Assembly: GCA_963771655.1 (NCBI GenBank)
Contig: CAVYUG010000004.1
Coordinates: forward strand, 1 to 64,000
Direction of reading: 5' to 3'
DNA from: JAWVFM01 sp963771655
GTDB lineage: Bacteria; Actinomycetota; Thermoleophilia; Solirubrobacterales; 70-9
Length of the DNA: 64,000 nucleotides
How positions within the stretch are numbered: the first letter of the stretch is position 1; the number at the start of each line of letters is the position of its first letter. Below the pieces are notes generated by a model, which did no database searches, was not told the DNA's origin, and worked only from the letters and a program-made list of their open reading frames with translations. Shown piece after piece: positions 18,901 to 26,969 of this stretch. The position numbers and the translations under genes are program-made.

Positions 18901-18952
18901 CGTTCGTTGAGTGGTTTTAGGGGCTATAGCACCCAAAATCCCGCAACGAATG
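18901..18952. repeat. Long intergenic hairpin, distant relative of repeat family B
   Basis: Outer arms CGTTCGTTG and CAACGAATG pair over 9 bp, with a partly paired inner stem (GGTTTTAGGG / CCCAAAATCC) around GGGGCTATAGC. The same GGGGCTATA core occurs inside both family-B hairpins (24627, 42398). It lies 54 bases after the small membrane gene and 68 before an enoyl-CoA hydratase gene. The rest of this 174-base gap shows nothing recognisable. Confidence 0.45.
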
Positions 18953-19020
18953 AGTTTGGCGGCCGCTGCCGCGGCGCCCTCCCCTAGCCAGCCCCTGCCC
19001 GGCCCCATAGCATCCCCACC

Positions 19021-19809
19021 GTGGCGAAGGTCACCTACGAGCGGCATGGCGCCGCGTCCGTGCTCACCATCACCCGGCCCGAGCGGCGGAACGCCGTCGA
19101 CGATGAGACGGCGAGGCTGCTTGCGGACGGGTTCCGCAGCTTCGAAGCCGACGACGACGCGCGCGTGCTGGTGCTCACGGGCGGCGACCCGCAGGCCTTC
19201 TGCGCCGGCGCGGACCTGAAGGCTCTGGCCGAGACCGATCCGGCTGAGACCAGCCTGGACGAGTGGCTCGAGGCGCACCGCGACGGGCCGCTCGGGTTCA
19301 CCCGCCTGACCCCGTCGAAGCCGACGATCGCAGCGATCTCGGGCTGGTGCCTGGCCGGCGGCTTCGAGCTCGCGCTGTGGTGCGACGTGCGGATCGCCTC
19401 GGAGACCGCGAAGCTCGGCTTCACTGAACGTCGCTTCGGCGTGCCGCTGATCGACGGCGGCACCCAGCGGCTGCCGCGCATCGTCGGCATGGGCCGCGCG
19501 CTGGAGCTCATCCTCACCGGGCGCGTCATCGAGGCGCGCGAGGCGCTGGATTGGGGCCTCGTCAACGAGGTCGTGCCCGCTGGACGGCAGCTGGAGCGGG
19601 CGCTCGAGATTGCCGAGGGCCTCGCGGCCTTCCCCCAGGAGACGATGCTCTCCGACCGCCGCGCCGCGATCGAGGGCGCCGGGCTGGCGCTCGCCGAGGG
19701 CCTCGCCCTCGAGGCCGAGCTCGGGACGCCGTCGATCGCCGTCGGCCTCGGCGGAGCGGCGCGCTTCGCCGCCGGCGAGGGCCGCGGCGCGGCCGGCGCG
19801 GGCATCTAG
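19021..19809 (+). CDS. Enoyl-CoA hydratase/isomerase family protein (first)
   Basis: Crotonase-fold protein of 262 aa. The oxyanion-hole segments are PQAFCAGADLKAL and ISGWCLAGGFELALWCDVRIA; the catalytic region has LGFTERRFGVPLIDGGTQRLPRIVG, where one usual Glu position is occupied by Asp/Gly-rich sequence. Such enzymes hydrate or isomerise acyl-CoA, usually in fatty-acid or aromatic degradation. The exact reaction cannot be assigned. GTG start at 19021. It stands alone; a second family member lies at 22388. Confidence 0.85.
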   Translation: MAKVTYERHGAASVLTITRPERRNAVDDETARLLADGFRSFEADDDARVLVLTGGDPQAFCAGADLKALAETDPAETSLDEWLEAHRDGPLGFTRLTPSKPTIAAISGWCLAGGFELALWCDVRIASETAKLGFTERRFGVPLIDGGTQRLPRIVGMGRALELILTGRVIEAREALDWGLVNEVVPAGRQLERALEIAEGLAAFPQETMLSDRRAAIEGAGLALAEGLALEAELGTPSIAVGLGGAARFAAGEGRGAAGAGI

Positions 19810-19842
19810 GTCCGGCGCCGGCCAGCGGGCGCCCAGGTCACA

Positions 19843-20223
19843 TCAATTGATGGTGACAATCCTCGATTTGCCGGCGTCGCAGACGACCTTGTCGTTGACC
19901 TTGTGCCTCGGCGAGCGGACCTGATAGTCGCCCGACGGAAGCGGCGAGCCGTCCGAGGTCTTAATCCCGTAGCTCCCATTCTCGTTCGCCTTGGTGTGGA
20001 AGACGTTTCTGCCGTCGATGTCCAGGATGATGTACCTCAGGCTGACGCACGCGTCCTTGTCGGACTTGACCTTCCCGGACACGTGCCCAGCTGCGGCATC
20101 GGTCTTGATCGTGACCGTGGTATCGAAGTGCCTGACCTTCCCGCTGCCGGCGAGCGCGGGTGCCACCGCGCTGACCGTGAGCGCTACGGCGGCGACGCCG
20201 ACGCTCAGGACCCTTCCTCTCAT
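19843..20223 (-). CDS. Secreted beta-rich protein of unknown function
   Basis: 126 aa with a clear signal peptide (VLSVGVAAVALTVSAVAPALAG) and a soluble part rich in predicted beta strands (TVTIKTDAAAGHVSGKVKS, YIILDIDGRNVFHTKANENGSYGI, SGDYQVRSPRHKV). It has two Cys (DACVS and VVCDAG) that could form a disulfide. The pattern resembles small carboxypeptidase-regulatory or Ig-like domains, but no family is certain. ATG at 20223 is preceded by GGAGGGGG. Confidence 0.6.
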   Translation of the reverse strand: MRGRVLSVGVAAVALTVSAVAPALAGSGKVRHFDTTVTIKTDAAAGHVSGKVKSDKDACVSLRYIILDIDGRNVFHTKANENGSYGIKTSDGSPLPSGDYQVRSPRHKVNDKVVCDAGKSRIVTIN

Positions 20224-20299
20224 GAGTCCCCCTCCGTTAGCTGACAAGACGGGCATCAGCCTACCCCGCGACGGAGGGCCCCGGGCGTCATTTCCTCGA

Positions 20300-21199
20300 C
20301 TAAGGCGCCGGCGCCCACGTGGGATAGGCGTCGTCGCCGTGCCCGTGGGTCACGCGAGTCACGTGCGTGCCGTTCGCGCGCATCGTGAAGATGTCGAGCC
20401 CGCCTCCGGCGGAGGCCTCATACGCGATGAAGCGCCCGTCCGGTGAGTAGACGGGACCGAAGTCGCCGACGTTGTCGTGGGTGAGGCGCTGGAGGTGCCG
20501 GTCGGAGAGCCGCAGGCGGCAGATCTCGGTGGTCCTGCCAAAGTTCCTGGCGTACGCGATCCAGCGACCGTCCGGCGAGTAGGCCGGCGCGTAGTCGCGC
20601 ACGTTGTCGTTGGAAACGTCGACCTCGTGATCGGTTCCGTTCGTGGTCACCGTGTAGATCTCGGAGCGGTTGCCATGACCGCGAAGGAACGCGATGTGGC
20701 GGTCGTCGGGCGAATACGCCGGCGCCGAGTCGTCACCGACGTTGTTCGTGAGGCGCTGCTGGTCGGTCCCGTCGGAGGCCATCGTGAAGAGGTCGCGGTT
20801 CGGCTCGTCGCCGCGCTCGAAGGCGATCCGGGAGCCGTCCGACGAGTAGGAGGGGTCGTCGTCGTAGGCCGGGTTGTTGGTGAGATCCTCCGGGGAGGCC
20901 CCGTCGGAGGCGATGCTGAAGACCTCGAAGTCCGAGCCGCGGTCGCTGACCAACGCGATTGCGTCGCCGCCCGGCGCGTACGCGGGCGCGTAGTCGTTGG
21001 CCGTGTTGCGAGTGAGCTGACGAAGCCGCGTGCCATCCGGGCGCATGGCGTAGATCTCGCTGTCGCCGTCGCGATCGCTCGAGAAGGCAATGGGCCCGTT
21101 GCGGACACTCACGCCTCGCCGCGCGGACGCCCCGCCCGTCACGGCGAGCGCGATCACCGCCAAGGCGAAGACAACTGCAATGACCCCCCGTCGCCTCAC
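20300..21199 (-). CDS. Secreted TolB-like beta-propeller (PD40 repeats)
   Basis: A signal peptide (VIAVVFALAVIALAVTGGASA) is followed by about six near-regular repeats of ~42 residues, each with the PD40 pattern, e.g. NDYAPAYAPGGDAIALVSDRG and RDYAPAYSPDGRWIAYARN. The repeats account for nearly the whole 299 aa. Such propellers are binding platforms outside the cytoplasm; no partner can be inferred. GTG at 21199 overlaps the stop of the upstream HD-domain gene, so the two are probably translated together. The high similarity between blades suggests recent internal duplication. Confidence 0.8.
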   Translation of the reverse strand: MRRRGVIAVVFALAVIALAVTGGASARRGVSVRNGPIAFSSDRDGDSEIYAMRPDGTRLRQLTRNTANDYAPAYAPGGDAIALVSDRGSDFEVFSIASDGASPEDLTNNPAYDDDPSYSSDGSRIAFERGDEPNRDLFTMASDGTDQQRLTNNVGDDSAPAYSPDDRHIAFLRGHGNRSEIYTVTTNGTDHEVDVSNDNVRDYAPAYSPDGRWIAYARNFGRTTEICRLRLSDRHLQRLTHDNVGDFGPVYSPDGRFIAYEASAGGGLDIFTMRANGTHVTRVTHGHGDDAYPTWAPAP

Positions 21200-22071
21200 A
21201 CCCGGAACTCTCCCAGAAGGCGCTTCTCGGACTCGCCCTCGACCGTGGCCACGACCTCGACGTTGCCCTCGAGGGGCGTGCCGCGGAGCTTGGTCGCGAG
21301 CAGGTCGTCGACTTGGAAGACGCCGGCCGAGTTGTTCATCTTGATCTCGACCCGCACCGGCCGGTCCGCGCCGCCCTGGATCGAGATCTCGTCGATCGCC
21401 GCGGCCGAGAGGGCGTGGATTCCCACCTGGCCGGATGAGACCGGAAGACGCGAGCGGCCGTGTGCCATGTCGAGCGCGTCGGCGACGCGCACGACGCCGG
21501 CCTCGACGGTGTACGGCTCGCCCCGTCTGCGGTGGCCGATGATCGCGTGCAGGGACTCGGCGACCACCACGGTCCGCGCCGGGTCGTCATAGACGCCGTC
21601 GAGAAGCTCCCTCAGCTTCCGCTCGGCGAGGAACAGGCTGAAGGCCTCGTGGTCCGCGCGGTGAATCGACATTCCCACGTCGTGGAAGAGCGCGCCCGCA
21701 GCAACCACCACCTCTGCGTCTCGCTCGGTCATGCCGTGGTCGGCAACCATCGCCGGCTCGATACCGCCCCTGACCAGCAGGCGCAGGAGCCGAAGGGCGA
21801 TGTTGACGACGATCTGGATGTGGACCCAGGAGTGGTCCGACATCCGCAGTCGCTCGGAGTTGACCTGGGCCATGTGCCACCAGGCGCGCAACTCCGCGTC
21901 CGCGCTTGCCCGCTCGAGAAGCTTCTCGAGGCGGCGGTTGCCCCGGGTGGGAGCCTTTACATGGGCCCGCTCGATCGCGGCCGCCGGCTCGAGGCCCCGC
22001 TCCCCGGGCCCGCTCGCGGCCTCCTCCGCCTCGGTCGCGGACTCGACCTCGGGCTCTGGATCGGCTGGCAC
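21196..22071 (-). CDS. HD-domain metal-dependent phosphohydrolase
   Basis: 291 aa. After an acidic N-terminal tail (~40 residues) comes an HD superfamily domain with ligands visible in SDHSWVHIQIV, GALFHDVGM (the HD pair), RADHE, ESLHAIIGH and VVRVADALDMAHG. The C-terminal ~90 residues form a beta-rich region of unknown role (SIQGGADRPVRVEIKMN). HD enzymes hydrolyse nucleotides or other phosphate esters; the substrate is unknown. Start is GTG at 22071. It overlaps the downstream PD40 propeller gene. Confidence 0.78.
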   Translation of the reverse strand: MPADPEPEVESATEAEEAASGPGERGLEPAAAIERAHVKAPTRGNRRLEKLLERASADAELRAWWHMAQVNSERLRMSDHSWVHIQIVVNIALRLLRLLVRGGIEPAMVADHGMTERDAEVVVAAGALFHDVGMSIHRADHEAFSLFLAERKLRELLDGVYDDPARTVVVAESLHAIIGHRRRGEPYTVEAGVVRVADALDMAHGRSRLPVSSGQVGIHALSAAAIDEISIQGGADRPVRVEIKMNNSAGVFQVDDLLATKLRGTPLEGNVEVVATVEGESEKRLLGEFRV

Positions 22072-22165
22072 GGCGGCAGTCTCGCAGGCGCTGCCGCCAC
22101 CACGGCAGATTCCGACCTCCGGAGGCTTTAGCTTCGGTACTCGCGTGCCGATACGGAGGACGCCG

Positions 22166-22339
22166 ATGAATAGCTGCCCTCAAACCGGACTCACCGTTCC
22201 CGAATGCTCCTGCCAGCGGTGCATCGAGGAGCAGCTCCGCCAGTTCCAGCCCGAGCTCCTTCGGGACGCGCGCTCCGGCCGGGCACGCAGCTCCGAGCGC
22301 CGCCCGGCGCGATCGGGCCACGGCCGCCTCGCGGCCTAG
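22166..22339 (+). CDS. Small Cys-rich protein, possible zinc ribbon
   Basis: 57 aa, with GGAGG 6 bases before ATG. The first 20 residues contain four Cys (SCPQTGLTVPECSCQRC), fitting a small metal site, followed by a helix EEQLRQFQPELL and a basic tail. No family is recognised. The good ribosome site and the Cys pattern support a real gene. Standing alone between the divergent HD gene and the second enoyl-CoA hydratase, its role is unknown. Confidence 0.55.
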   Translation: MNSCPQTGLTVPECSCQRCIEEQLRQFQPELLRDARSGRARSSERRPARSGHGRLAA

Positions 22340-22387
22340 CGGCCCCGCTGCGACCGCCGGGCGCCGGGCTTACTACCTTTCCTGCCG

Positions 22388-23119
22388 GTGAGTCGCGTCA
22401 TCTCGATGAAGCGTCGGGGCGAGGTGGCGCTCGTCACCCTGAACCGCCCCGAAAAGCGCAACGCGCTCTCGATCGAGCTCCGGGAGGAGCTGGCACGGGC
22501 GTTCGGGGAAATCGCCGGCGACGAGAGGATCGCGGTGGTGGTCCTGACCGGCGCCGGAAGCGCCTTCTGCGCCGGCATGGACACGACTCAATTCGGCGGC
22601 AACCGCGAGCATCGGCGGCGCCTCGTCGAGACCAGCACCCTCGCCTTCGACGCTGTCGGCCAGTGCGAGCGGCCGATCGTCGCGGCGGTCAACGGGCCGG
22701 CCGTGGCGGGTGGCTTCGCCCTCGCCCTGCTCTGCGATCTCCGGATCGCCTCTGCGGCCGCGACCTTCGGCTATCCCGAGCTCCCGCGGGGCATCCCGCC
22801 GAGCTACGCGGCCGCGCGCGCAGTGCTGCCGGCGACGGTGGCCCAGGAGCTATGCCTCACCGGCCGCATCGTCCAGGCCCCCGAGGCGCAGAAGCTCGGC
22901 ATCGTCCGCGAGGTGGTCGGCCCCGGCGGCGACATCGTCGGCCGGGCGCTCGAGCTCGCCGACCGGATCACAGAGCTTCCGCGAGAGGCGGTGCTCGAAA
23001 CGAAGCGACGGACCCTCCTGGAGCGCAAGCACCTCTGGGGGTTCCTCTTCGACGAGGAGAAGGCGACGTTCCGCAAGGCCGTGCTCGGGCCGGAGGGCGA
23101 GCCCGCCGGAGCCCACTGA
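22388..23119 (+). CDS. Enoyl-CoA hydratase/isomerase family protein (second)
   Basis: 243-aa crotonase-fold protein. Oxyanion-hole segments are SAFCAGMDTTQFGG and VNGPAVAGGFALALLCDLRIA; the middle shows FGYPELPRGIPPSYAAARAVLP, and the C-terminal helix carries ETKRRTLLERKHLWG. It is clearly divergent from the copy at 19021, so it is not a recent duplicate. Exact reaction unknown. GTG start at 22388, 48 bases after the small Cys-rich gene. Confidence 0.85.
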   Translation: MSRVISMKRRGEVALVTLNRPEKRNALSIELREELARAFGEIAGDERIAVVVLTGAGSAFCAGMDTTQFGGNREHRRRLVETSTLAFDAVGQCERPIVAAVNGPAVAGGFALALLCDLRIASAAATFGYPELPRGIPPSYAAARAVLPATVAQELCLTGRIVQAPEAQKLGIVREVVGPGGDIVGRALELADRITELPREAVLETKRRTLLERKHLWGFLFDEEKATFRKAVLGPEGEPAGAH

Positions 23120-23134
23120 GGCTCGCCGGCCGGC

Positions 23135-23836
23135 TCAGGCGCCGGAGACCGCTCGCAGCATGACAGGCCACACGTAGACCTCCCACGTCGCCGCGGCGAT
23201 GAGCATCGGAATCGCTATCGCCACGGTCACGAAGGTTGCGGCGAGCAGGTCGCCCCATTCCTCGCGGCGACTCGCGATGGTCCAGGCCGCGAGCGGCAGG
23301 AACAGCGCCACCAGCTCCGGGACGGCGTGCGGGAGGATCGTCAGCATCAGCGTCCCGCTGGAGATGTGGAGCTGGCCGGCGAGCGTCGCGCCGTTGTAAC
23401 CGTTGATGTAGGCCTGGGTGACGAGCGAGAAGCACGTCACGGCGGCGACCCACCCCATCGCGATCGGGCGAGCGAGCTCGTGGATGCGACGGCTCAGGCC
23501 GCGCCGCTTCGCGGCGCTCAACGGAAGCGAGCTGCCGGCGATGAAGCCGGCGACGCAGGCCATCGCGTGCAGAGCGAGCACCAGCGAGTTGCGAAACAGC
23601 ACGTACACGACGTCGAGCGGCTCCGCGGGCTGGGTGAGGCCGGGGAGCGAGAGCGGGGTCGGGTCCGCGAGGACGCTCGACGAGACCGCCCAAACCGCGC
23701 CGAGAACGACGACGGCGACCGCGAGCGCCCCCGCAAACCATCTGCTGAGGACGGGCCATGGGTCGTCGTTCCAGCGTGCGAGGGCCCCGCGGGTCTCGCG
23801 GAGCCCTCGCACGAGGACGTAGTCGGTCGCCTGCAC
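23135..23836 (-). CDS. SpoIIM-like membrane protein
   Basis: 233 aa with about five to six helices. It resembles the stage II sporulation protein M family, a broad membrane family also present in non-sporulating bacteria: LFRNSLVLALHAMACVAGFIAG and TILPHAVPELVALFLPLAAW carry the family's conserved Asn and Glu/His positions. The role in non-sporulators is unknown, possibly linked to cell-wall remodelling. It lies 54 bases after the RPF-like gene on the same strand would begin its transcript, and may share that gene's promoter region only if read through. Confidence 0.6.
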   Translation of the reverse strand: MQATDYVLVRGLRETRGALARWNDDPWPVLSRWFAGALAVAVVVLGAVWAVSSSVLADPTPLSLPGLTQPAEPLDVVYVLFRNSLVLALHAMACVAGFIAGSSLPLSAAKRRGLSRRIHELARPIAMGWVAAVTCFSLVTQAYINGYNGATLAGQLHISSGTLMLTILPHAVPELVALFLPLAAWTIASRREEWGDLLAATFVTVAIAIPMLIAAATWEVYVWPVMLRAVSGA

Positions 23837-23890
23837 GCCCTCTGCATCGGCAGCGGCGCAGCCGCGCGTTAGAGCCTCAGAGGCTCGTGG

Positions 23891-24376
23891 CTACTGGCCG
23901 CAGACGGGCCAGGGGCTCGAGCCGGTCTGCGAGTACAGCATCGCGGCGCGCACGCTCTGCTCGGCCGGTGAGGCCGCGGCGGGGTCGCCCGTGCCGCCCA
24001 CCGACTCCCAGGTGCCCTGGTCGAACTGGTAGAGGCCGCGGTACGTGCCCCCGGCCGAGACGGCCGACGGATCGCCACCCGACTCGCAGGCCGCGATCGC
24101 GTCGAGGGTCGACTGCGAGACGCCGTAGGACTCGGGCGAGGCAGTGCTTCCGCTCGCCGAGCTCGTCGTCGCCGTGCCCTCGTGCGCCCCGGCCTCGCGC
24201 GCCGCATTCTCATGGCGCTGCGACGCAGCGACCATCCGATTGCGCACCTCGGCCCGGATGCTCGGGTGGGCGTGGCGCTTGGCATGCTCGGGAGCGCCGG
24301 CCGCCTGCGTGGCGCCGACGACGGCGAGCGTGCCCATCACGGTCACGCCGATCAGCTTCTTCTTCGCTGCGAACAC
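23891..24376 (-). CDS. Secreted RPF-like peptidoglycan hydrolase
   Basis: A signal/anchor (KKLIGVTVMGTLAVVGATQAAG) is followed by a ~60-residue Ala/His/Ser linker and a C-terminal resuscitation-promoting-factor/transglycosylase domain: IAACESGGDPSAVSAGGTYRGLYQFDQGTW with the catalytic Glu in CESGG, and a second Cys in WPVCGQ that would form the family's disulfide. RPFs cleave peptidoglycan glycan strands and wake dormant cells. GTG at 24376 is chosen for the GGAGGTGG site just upstream. About 161 aa. The 313-base upstream region has a perfect TGTGA-N6-TCACA site and alternative hairpins (listed separately). Confidence 0.82.
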   Translation of the reverse strand: MFAAKKKLIGVTVMGTLAVVGATQAAGAPEHAKRHAHPSIRAEVRNRMVAASQRHENAAREAGAHEGTATTSSASGSTASPESYGVSQSTLDAIAACESGGDPSAVSAGGTYRGLYQFDQGTWESVGGTGDPAAASPAEQSVRAAMLYSQTGSSPWPVCGQ

Positions 24377-24476
24377 GTCTGACCACCTCCGTTCGGTGCT
24401 CGCCCGCGCGCTCGCGCCTGCGCTCATTCGCGGCTGCGTGCGGCAGCCGAGTCGCAGGGCGCGCCTTGGTGGCGCG

Positions 24477-24526
24477 GGCGTCGACTCCCCGGGCGGTTGG
24501 TTTCAAAGGCGTCGATCGGCGACGCC
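24477..24526 (-). promoter_or_regulatory. Leader with two competing stems upstream of the RPF-like gene
   Basis: On the minus strand GGCGTCG (24526-24520) can pair with CGACGCC at 24514-24508, giving a hairpin with a CCGAT loop, or with a second CGACGCC at 24483-24477. Mutually exclusive stems are typical of attenuators or riboswitch-like leaders. No known riboswitch consensus was recognised. The sites lie 100-150 bases before the GTG of the RPF-like gene. Confidence 0.35.
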
Positions 24527-24579
24527 TGCCTCGGGGCGTGTTCGAGCGCGGGAGGCTGTCAGGGGAACGAGCGTTTGTG

Positions 24580-24595
24580 TGTGATGGTGGTCACA
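24580..24595. promoter_or_regulatory. CRP-type operator, TGTGA-N6-TCACA
   Basis: TGTGATGGTGGTCACA is an exact CRP-family consensus within a longer perfect inverted repeat, GTGTGTGA-TGGTGG-TCACACAC (24577-24598). It lies in the divergent space between the RPF-like gene (start 24376) and the metallophosphoesterase gene (start 24690). In Mycobacterium tuberculosis the CRP homologue regulates rpfA through this type of site. Confidence 0.65.
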
Positions 24596-24626
24596 CACGC
24601 AAGATGTCGCTCACACTCCCCAGGCA

Positions 24627-24672
24627 CGAACGTCCCGCGTTGGGGGCTATACGCAGCAACGAGGGACGTTCG
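24627..24672. repeat. Hairpin repeat, family B copy 1
   Basis: A perfect 10-bp stem (CGAACGTCCC / GGGACGTTCG) encloses GCGTTGGGGGCTATACG and a variable stretch. A second 46-base copy at 42398 is identical except in a 7-base variable part. It ends 17 bases before the metallophosphoesterase start. The rest of the 313-base gap (24377-24689) holds the CRP-type site and leader stems described separately. Confidence 0.75.
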
Positions 24673-24689
24673 GCGAATACGATCGCGCG

Positions 24690-25286
24690 GTGCGGCTGCT
24701 CGCCTTCAGCGACCTCCATTGCGACCTCCGGCAGGCCGAGCGGCTCGTCGAGCGGAGCGCCGAGGCCGACGTGGTGGCGGCGATCGGTGACCTCGCGTCC
24801 GTCCACAACGGGCTCACCGAGACGGTCGCGGCGCTGGCCGCCATCGACCGCCCCACCCTGCTCGTCCCGGGAAACAACGAGACCGAGGACACGCTCCGCG
24901 ATGCCACCGCGAACTGGGCCGGGGCGACGGTGCTGCACGGGAGCGGCGCTGAGATCGACGGTGTCGAGTTCTTCGGCCTGGGCGCCGGGGTTCCGACGAC
25001 CCCGTGGGACTGGAGCTTCGACCTCACCGAGGAGGAAGCCGCGGCCCGCCTCGAGGCCTGTCCCACGGGCGCGGTGCTGCTCGTGCACTCGCCTCCGCTC
25101 GGACACTGCGACATCTCGGGTGCCGGGATCGAGCTCGGCAGCCGGGCGATTCTCGCGGCGATCCAGCGCGCCGAGCCCCCGCTCGTGCTCTGCGGTCACA
25201 TCCACGAGAGCTGGGGCTGCGAGTCCCGCCTCGGGCCGAGCGCGATCGTCAACCTCGGCCCCTCCGGGCGCCTCTTCGACCTCTAG
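24690..25286 (+). CDS. Calcineurin-like metallophosphoesterase
   Basis: 198 aa with the binuclear metal motifs of the family: FSDLHCD, GDLAS, GNNE, LLVHSPP and CGHIHESWG. These proteins hydrolyse phosphomono- or diesters, often nucleotides or lipid precursors; the substrate here is unknown. No signal peptide. GTG start at 24690, immediately after hairpin repeat B1, with a CRP-type site about 95 bases upstream that might control it. Confidence 0.85.
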   Translation: MRLLAFSDLHCDLRQAERLVERSAEADVVAAIGDLASVHNGLTETVAALAAIDRPTLLVPGNNETEDTLRDATANWAGATVLHGSGAEIDGVEFFGLGAGVPTTPWDWSFDLTEEEAAARLEACPTGAVLLVHSPPLGHCDISGAGIELGSRAILAAIQRAEPPLVLCGHIHESWGCESRLGPSAIVNLGPSGRLFDL

Positions 25287-25297
25287 GCGAGCCCCGC

Positions 25298-26173
25298 CTA
25301 GAGCTTCGTGTCCACTGCCCCGGTGCGCTCGCTGACCGAGCGCCCGAGCTCTGCGACGCGTCCCTCGATCACCGGGACCACCTCAGCCGAGCGGCGCCGC
25401 ATCACGCGGGCCGCGACCGGGCCCCCGATCACGCTGCGCAGCCATTGAACGACCATCGCGCTGCGGGGGACGCAGATGCGGCCGGCGCGGCGGTCGATGG
25501 CGTCGGCGAGCTGGCGCGCGCACTCCTCGACCGGGACGGTGGCGCCGAGGAAGCCTGGCGCCGTGCCGCGCATCTCCCCGAGCTCGCCGAGGTCGGCGTC
25601 GGCGTCGCGGACCATGTCGGTGTCGATCCACGAGGGATGCGCCGTGCCGACGCCGACTCCCTGGAACCCCACCTCCGCTCGCAGGGAGTTGGCGAAGGCC
25701 TCCACTCCCGCCTTGCTGGCGCAATAGGCGGACATCCCCGGCAGGTGGGCGAAGGATGCCAGCGACGCGGTGATGAGGATGTAGCCACGCCGCTCGCGGA
25801 TCGCGGGCAGCGCGGCCCGCACGGTCCGGAACTGGCCGATCAGGTTGATCTCGATCGTCCTCGCGAAGGCGTCGGGGTCCATCGTGGCCACGGTCCCGAA
25901 GCTCGCGATCCCCGCGTTGGCGACCAGGATGTCGATGCCGCCGAGCGCCTCCACGGTCCCGGCGACGGCGGCCTCCAGCGACTCGGGGTCGGTGATATCG
26001 GCCTCGAACCAGACGGTGTCGTGGCCGAGGTCGGCGGCGACGGCCTCGAGGCGCTCCGGCTCGAGCCCCACCAGCGACACGCGGGCGCCGCGGGCGGCGA
26101 GCTCGCGGGCCACGGCTTCGCCGATCCCCCGGGCGGCACCGGTGACGAGGGCTGTCCTGCCGGCAATGGTCAT
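25298..26173 (-). CDS. Short-chain dehydrogenase/reductase
   Basis: 291 aa, classical SDR: cofactor loop TGAARGIG, NAG motif (LVANAGIASFG), catalytic Ser in LITASLASF and YCASK. The C-terminal ~40 residues (VVQWLRSVIGGPVAARVMRRR) extend beyond the core and are basic. NAD(P)-dependent alcohol/ketone oxidoreduction is expected, with substrate unknown. It lies 13 bases after ppk2 on the same strand. Confidence 0.87.
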   Translation of the reverse strand: MTIAGRTALVTGAARGIGEAVARELAARGARVSLVGLEPERLEAVAADLGHDTVWFEADITDPESLEAAVAGTVEALGGIDILVANAGIASFGTVATMDPDAFARTIEINLIGQFRTVRAALPAIRERRGYILITASLASFAHLPGMSAYCASKAGVEAFANSLRAEVGFQGVGVGTAHPSWIDTDMVRDADADLGELGEMRGTAPGFLGATVPVEECARQLADAIDRRAGRICVPRSAMVVQWLRSVIGGPVAARVMRRRSAEVVPVIEGRVAELGRSVSERTGAVDTKL

Positions 26174-26186
26174 CGAGGGCCCATCC

Positions 26187-26969
26187 TTACGGATACGGCG
26201 TCGGGATCCAGTTGAGCCGTTCCTTCGCCGGGCGCTTGTACCCGGGGTCGGGCTGGCGTGGCGGCATCTCGATCTTCGGGTGCTCGACGCCCTTGTAGGG
26301 CACGAGCGAGAGCAGGTGCGAGATGCAGTTGAGGCGAGCGTGACGCTTCACGTCGGAGTCGACCTCCCACCACGGCGCGTCGGGCGTGGAGGTGTGCTCG
26401 ATCATGATGTCCTTCGCCTTCGAGTACTCGACCCAGCGCCTTCGCGACTCCATGTCCATCGGCGAGAGCTTCCAGCGCCGAAGCGGATCGTCGATGCGGC
26501 GCTGGAAACGGCGCTCCTGCTCCTCGTCGGAGACCGAGAACCAGTACTTCACGATCTGGATCCCGGAGCGGATCAACATTCGCTCGAGCTCGGGTGCCGT
26601 CCGCAGGAAGTCCCAGTACTCCTCGTCGGTGCAGAAGCCCATCACCCGCTCGACTCCGGCGCGGTTGTACCAGGAGCGGTCGAGGATCACGATCTCACCC
26701 GCCGCCGGAAGGTGCGGCACGTAGCGCTGGAAATACCACTGGGTGCGCTCGCGCTCGGTGGGGGCCGGCAGGGCGACCACGCGGGCATGGCGAGGGTTCA
26801 TGTACTCGACGATCCGCTTGATTGTCCCGCCCTTGCCGGCCGCGTCGCGGCCCTCGACGATGACCAGGAGGCGATGGCCCGTCTGGCGGACCCAGTCCTG
26901 CATCTTCACCAGCTCGACCTGGAGCTTGGCGAGCTCGCGGTCGAAGTCCTTTCGATTCATCTTCGTCAT
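26187..26969 (-). CDS. ppk2: Polyphosphate kinase 2 family protein
   Basis: 260-aa P-loop kinase of the PPK2 family, which uses polyphosphate to phosphorylate nucleoside diphosphates or monophosphates. Walker A is GRDAAGKGG; Walker B/lid region is VILDRSWYNRAGVE; further family motifs are TQWYFQRYVPHLP, KYWFSVSDEEQ and WKLSPMDMESR. ATG at 26969 overlaps the stop of the upstream epimerase gene (ATGA). Length and motifs fit a one-domain enzyme. With ppk1 and ppx in the same window, polyphosphate turnover is well covered. Confidence 0.9.
   Translation of the reverse strand: MTKMNRKDFDRELAKLQVELVKMQDWVRQTGHRLLVIVEGRDAAGKGGTIKRIVEYMNPRHARVVALPAPTERERTQWYFQRYVPHLPAAGEIVILDRSWYNRAGVERVMGFCTDEEYWDFLRTAPELERMLIRSGIQIVKYWFSVSDEEQERRFQRRIDDPLRRWKLSPMDMESRRRWVEYSKAKDIMIEHTSTPDAPWWEVDSDVKRHARLNCISHLLSLVPYKGVEHPKIEMPPRQPDPGYKRPAKERLNWIPTPYP

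Noticed and set aside
24377..24576. Cyclic-di-AMP (ydaO-type) riboswitch before the RPF-like gene
   Set aside because: Expected by analogy, but the conserved core sequences of that riboswitch could not be found.
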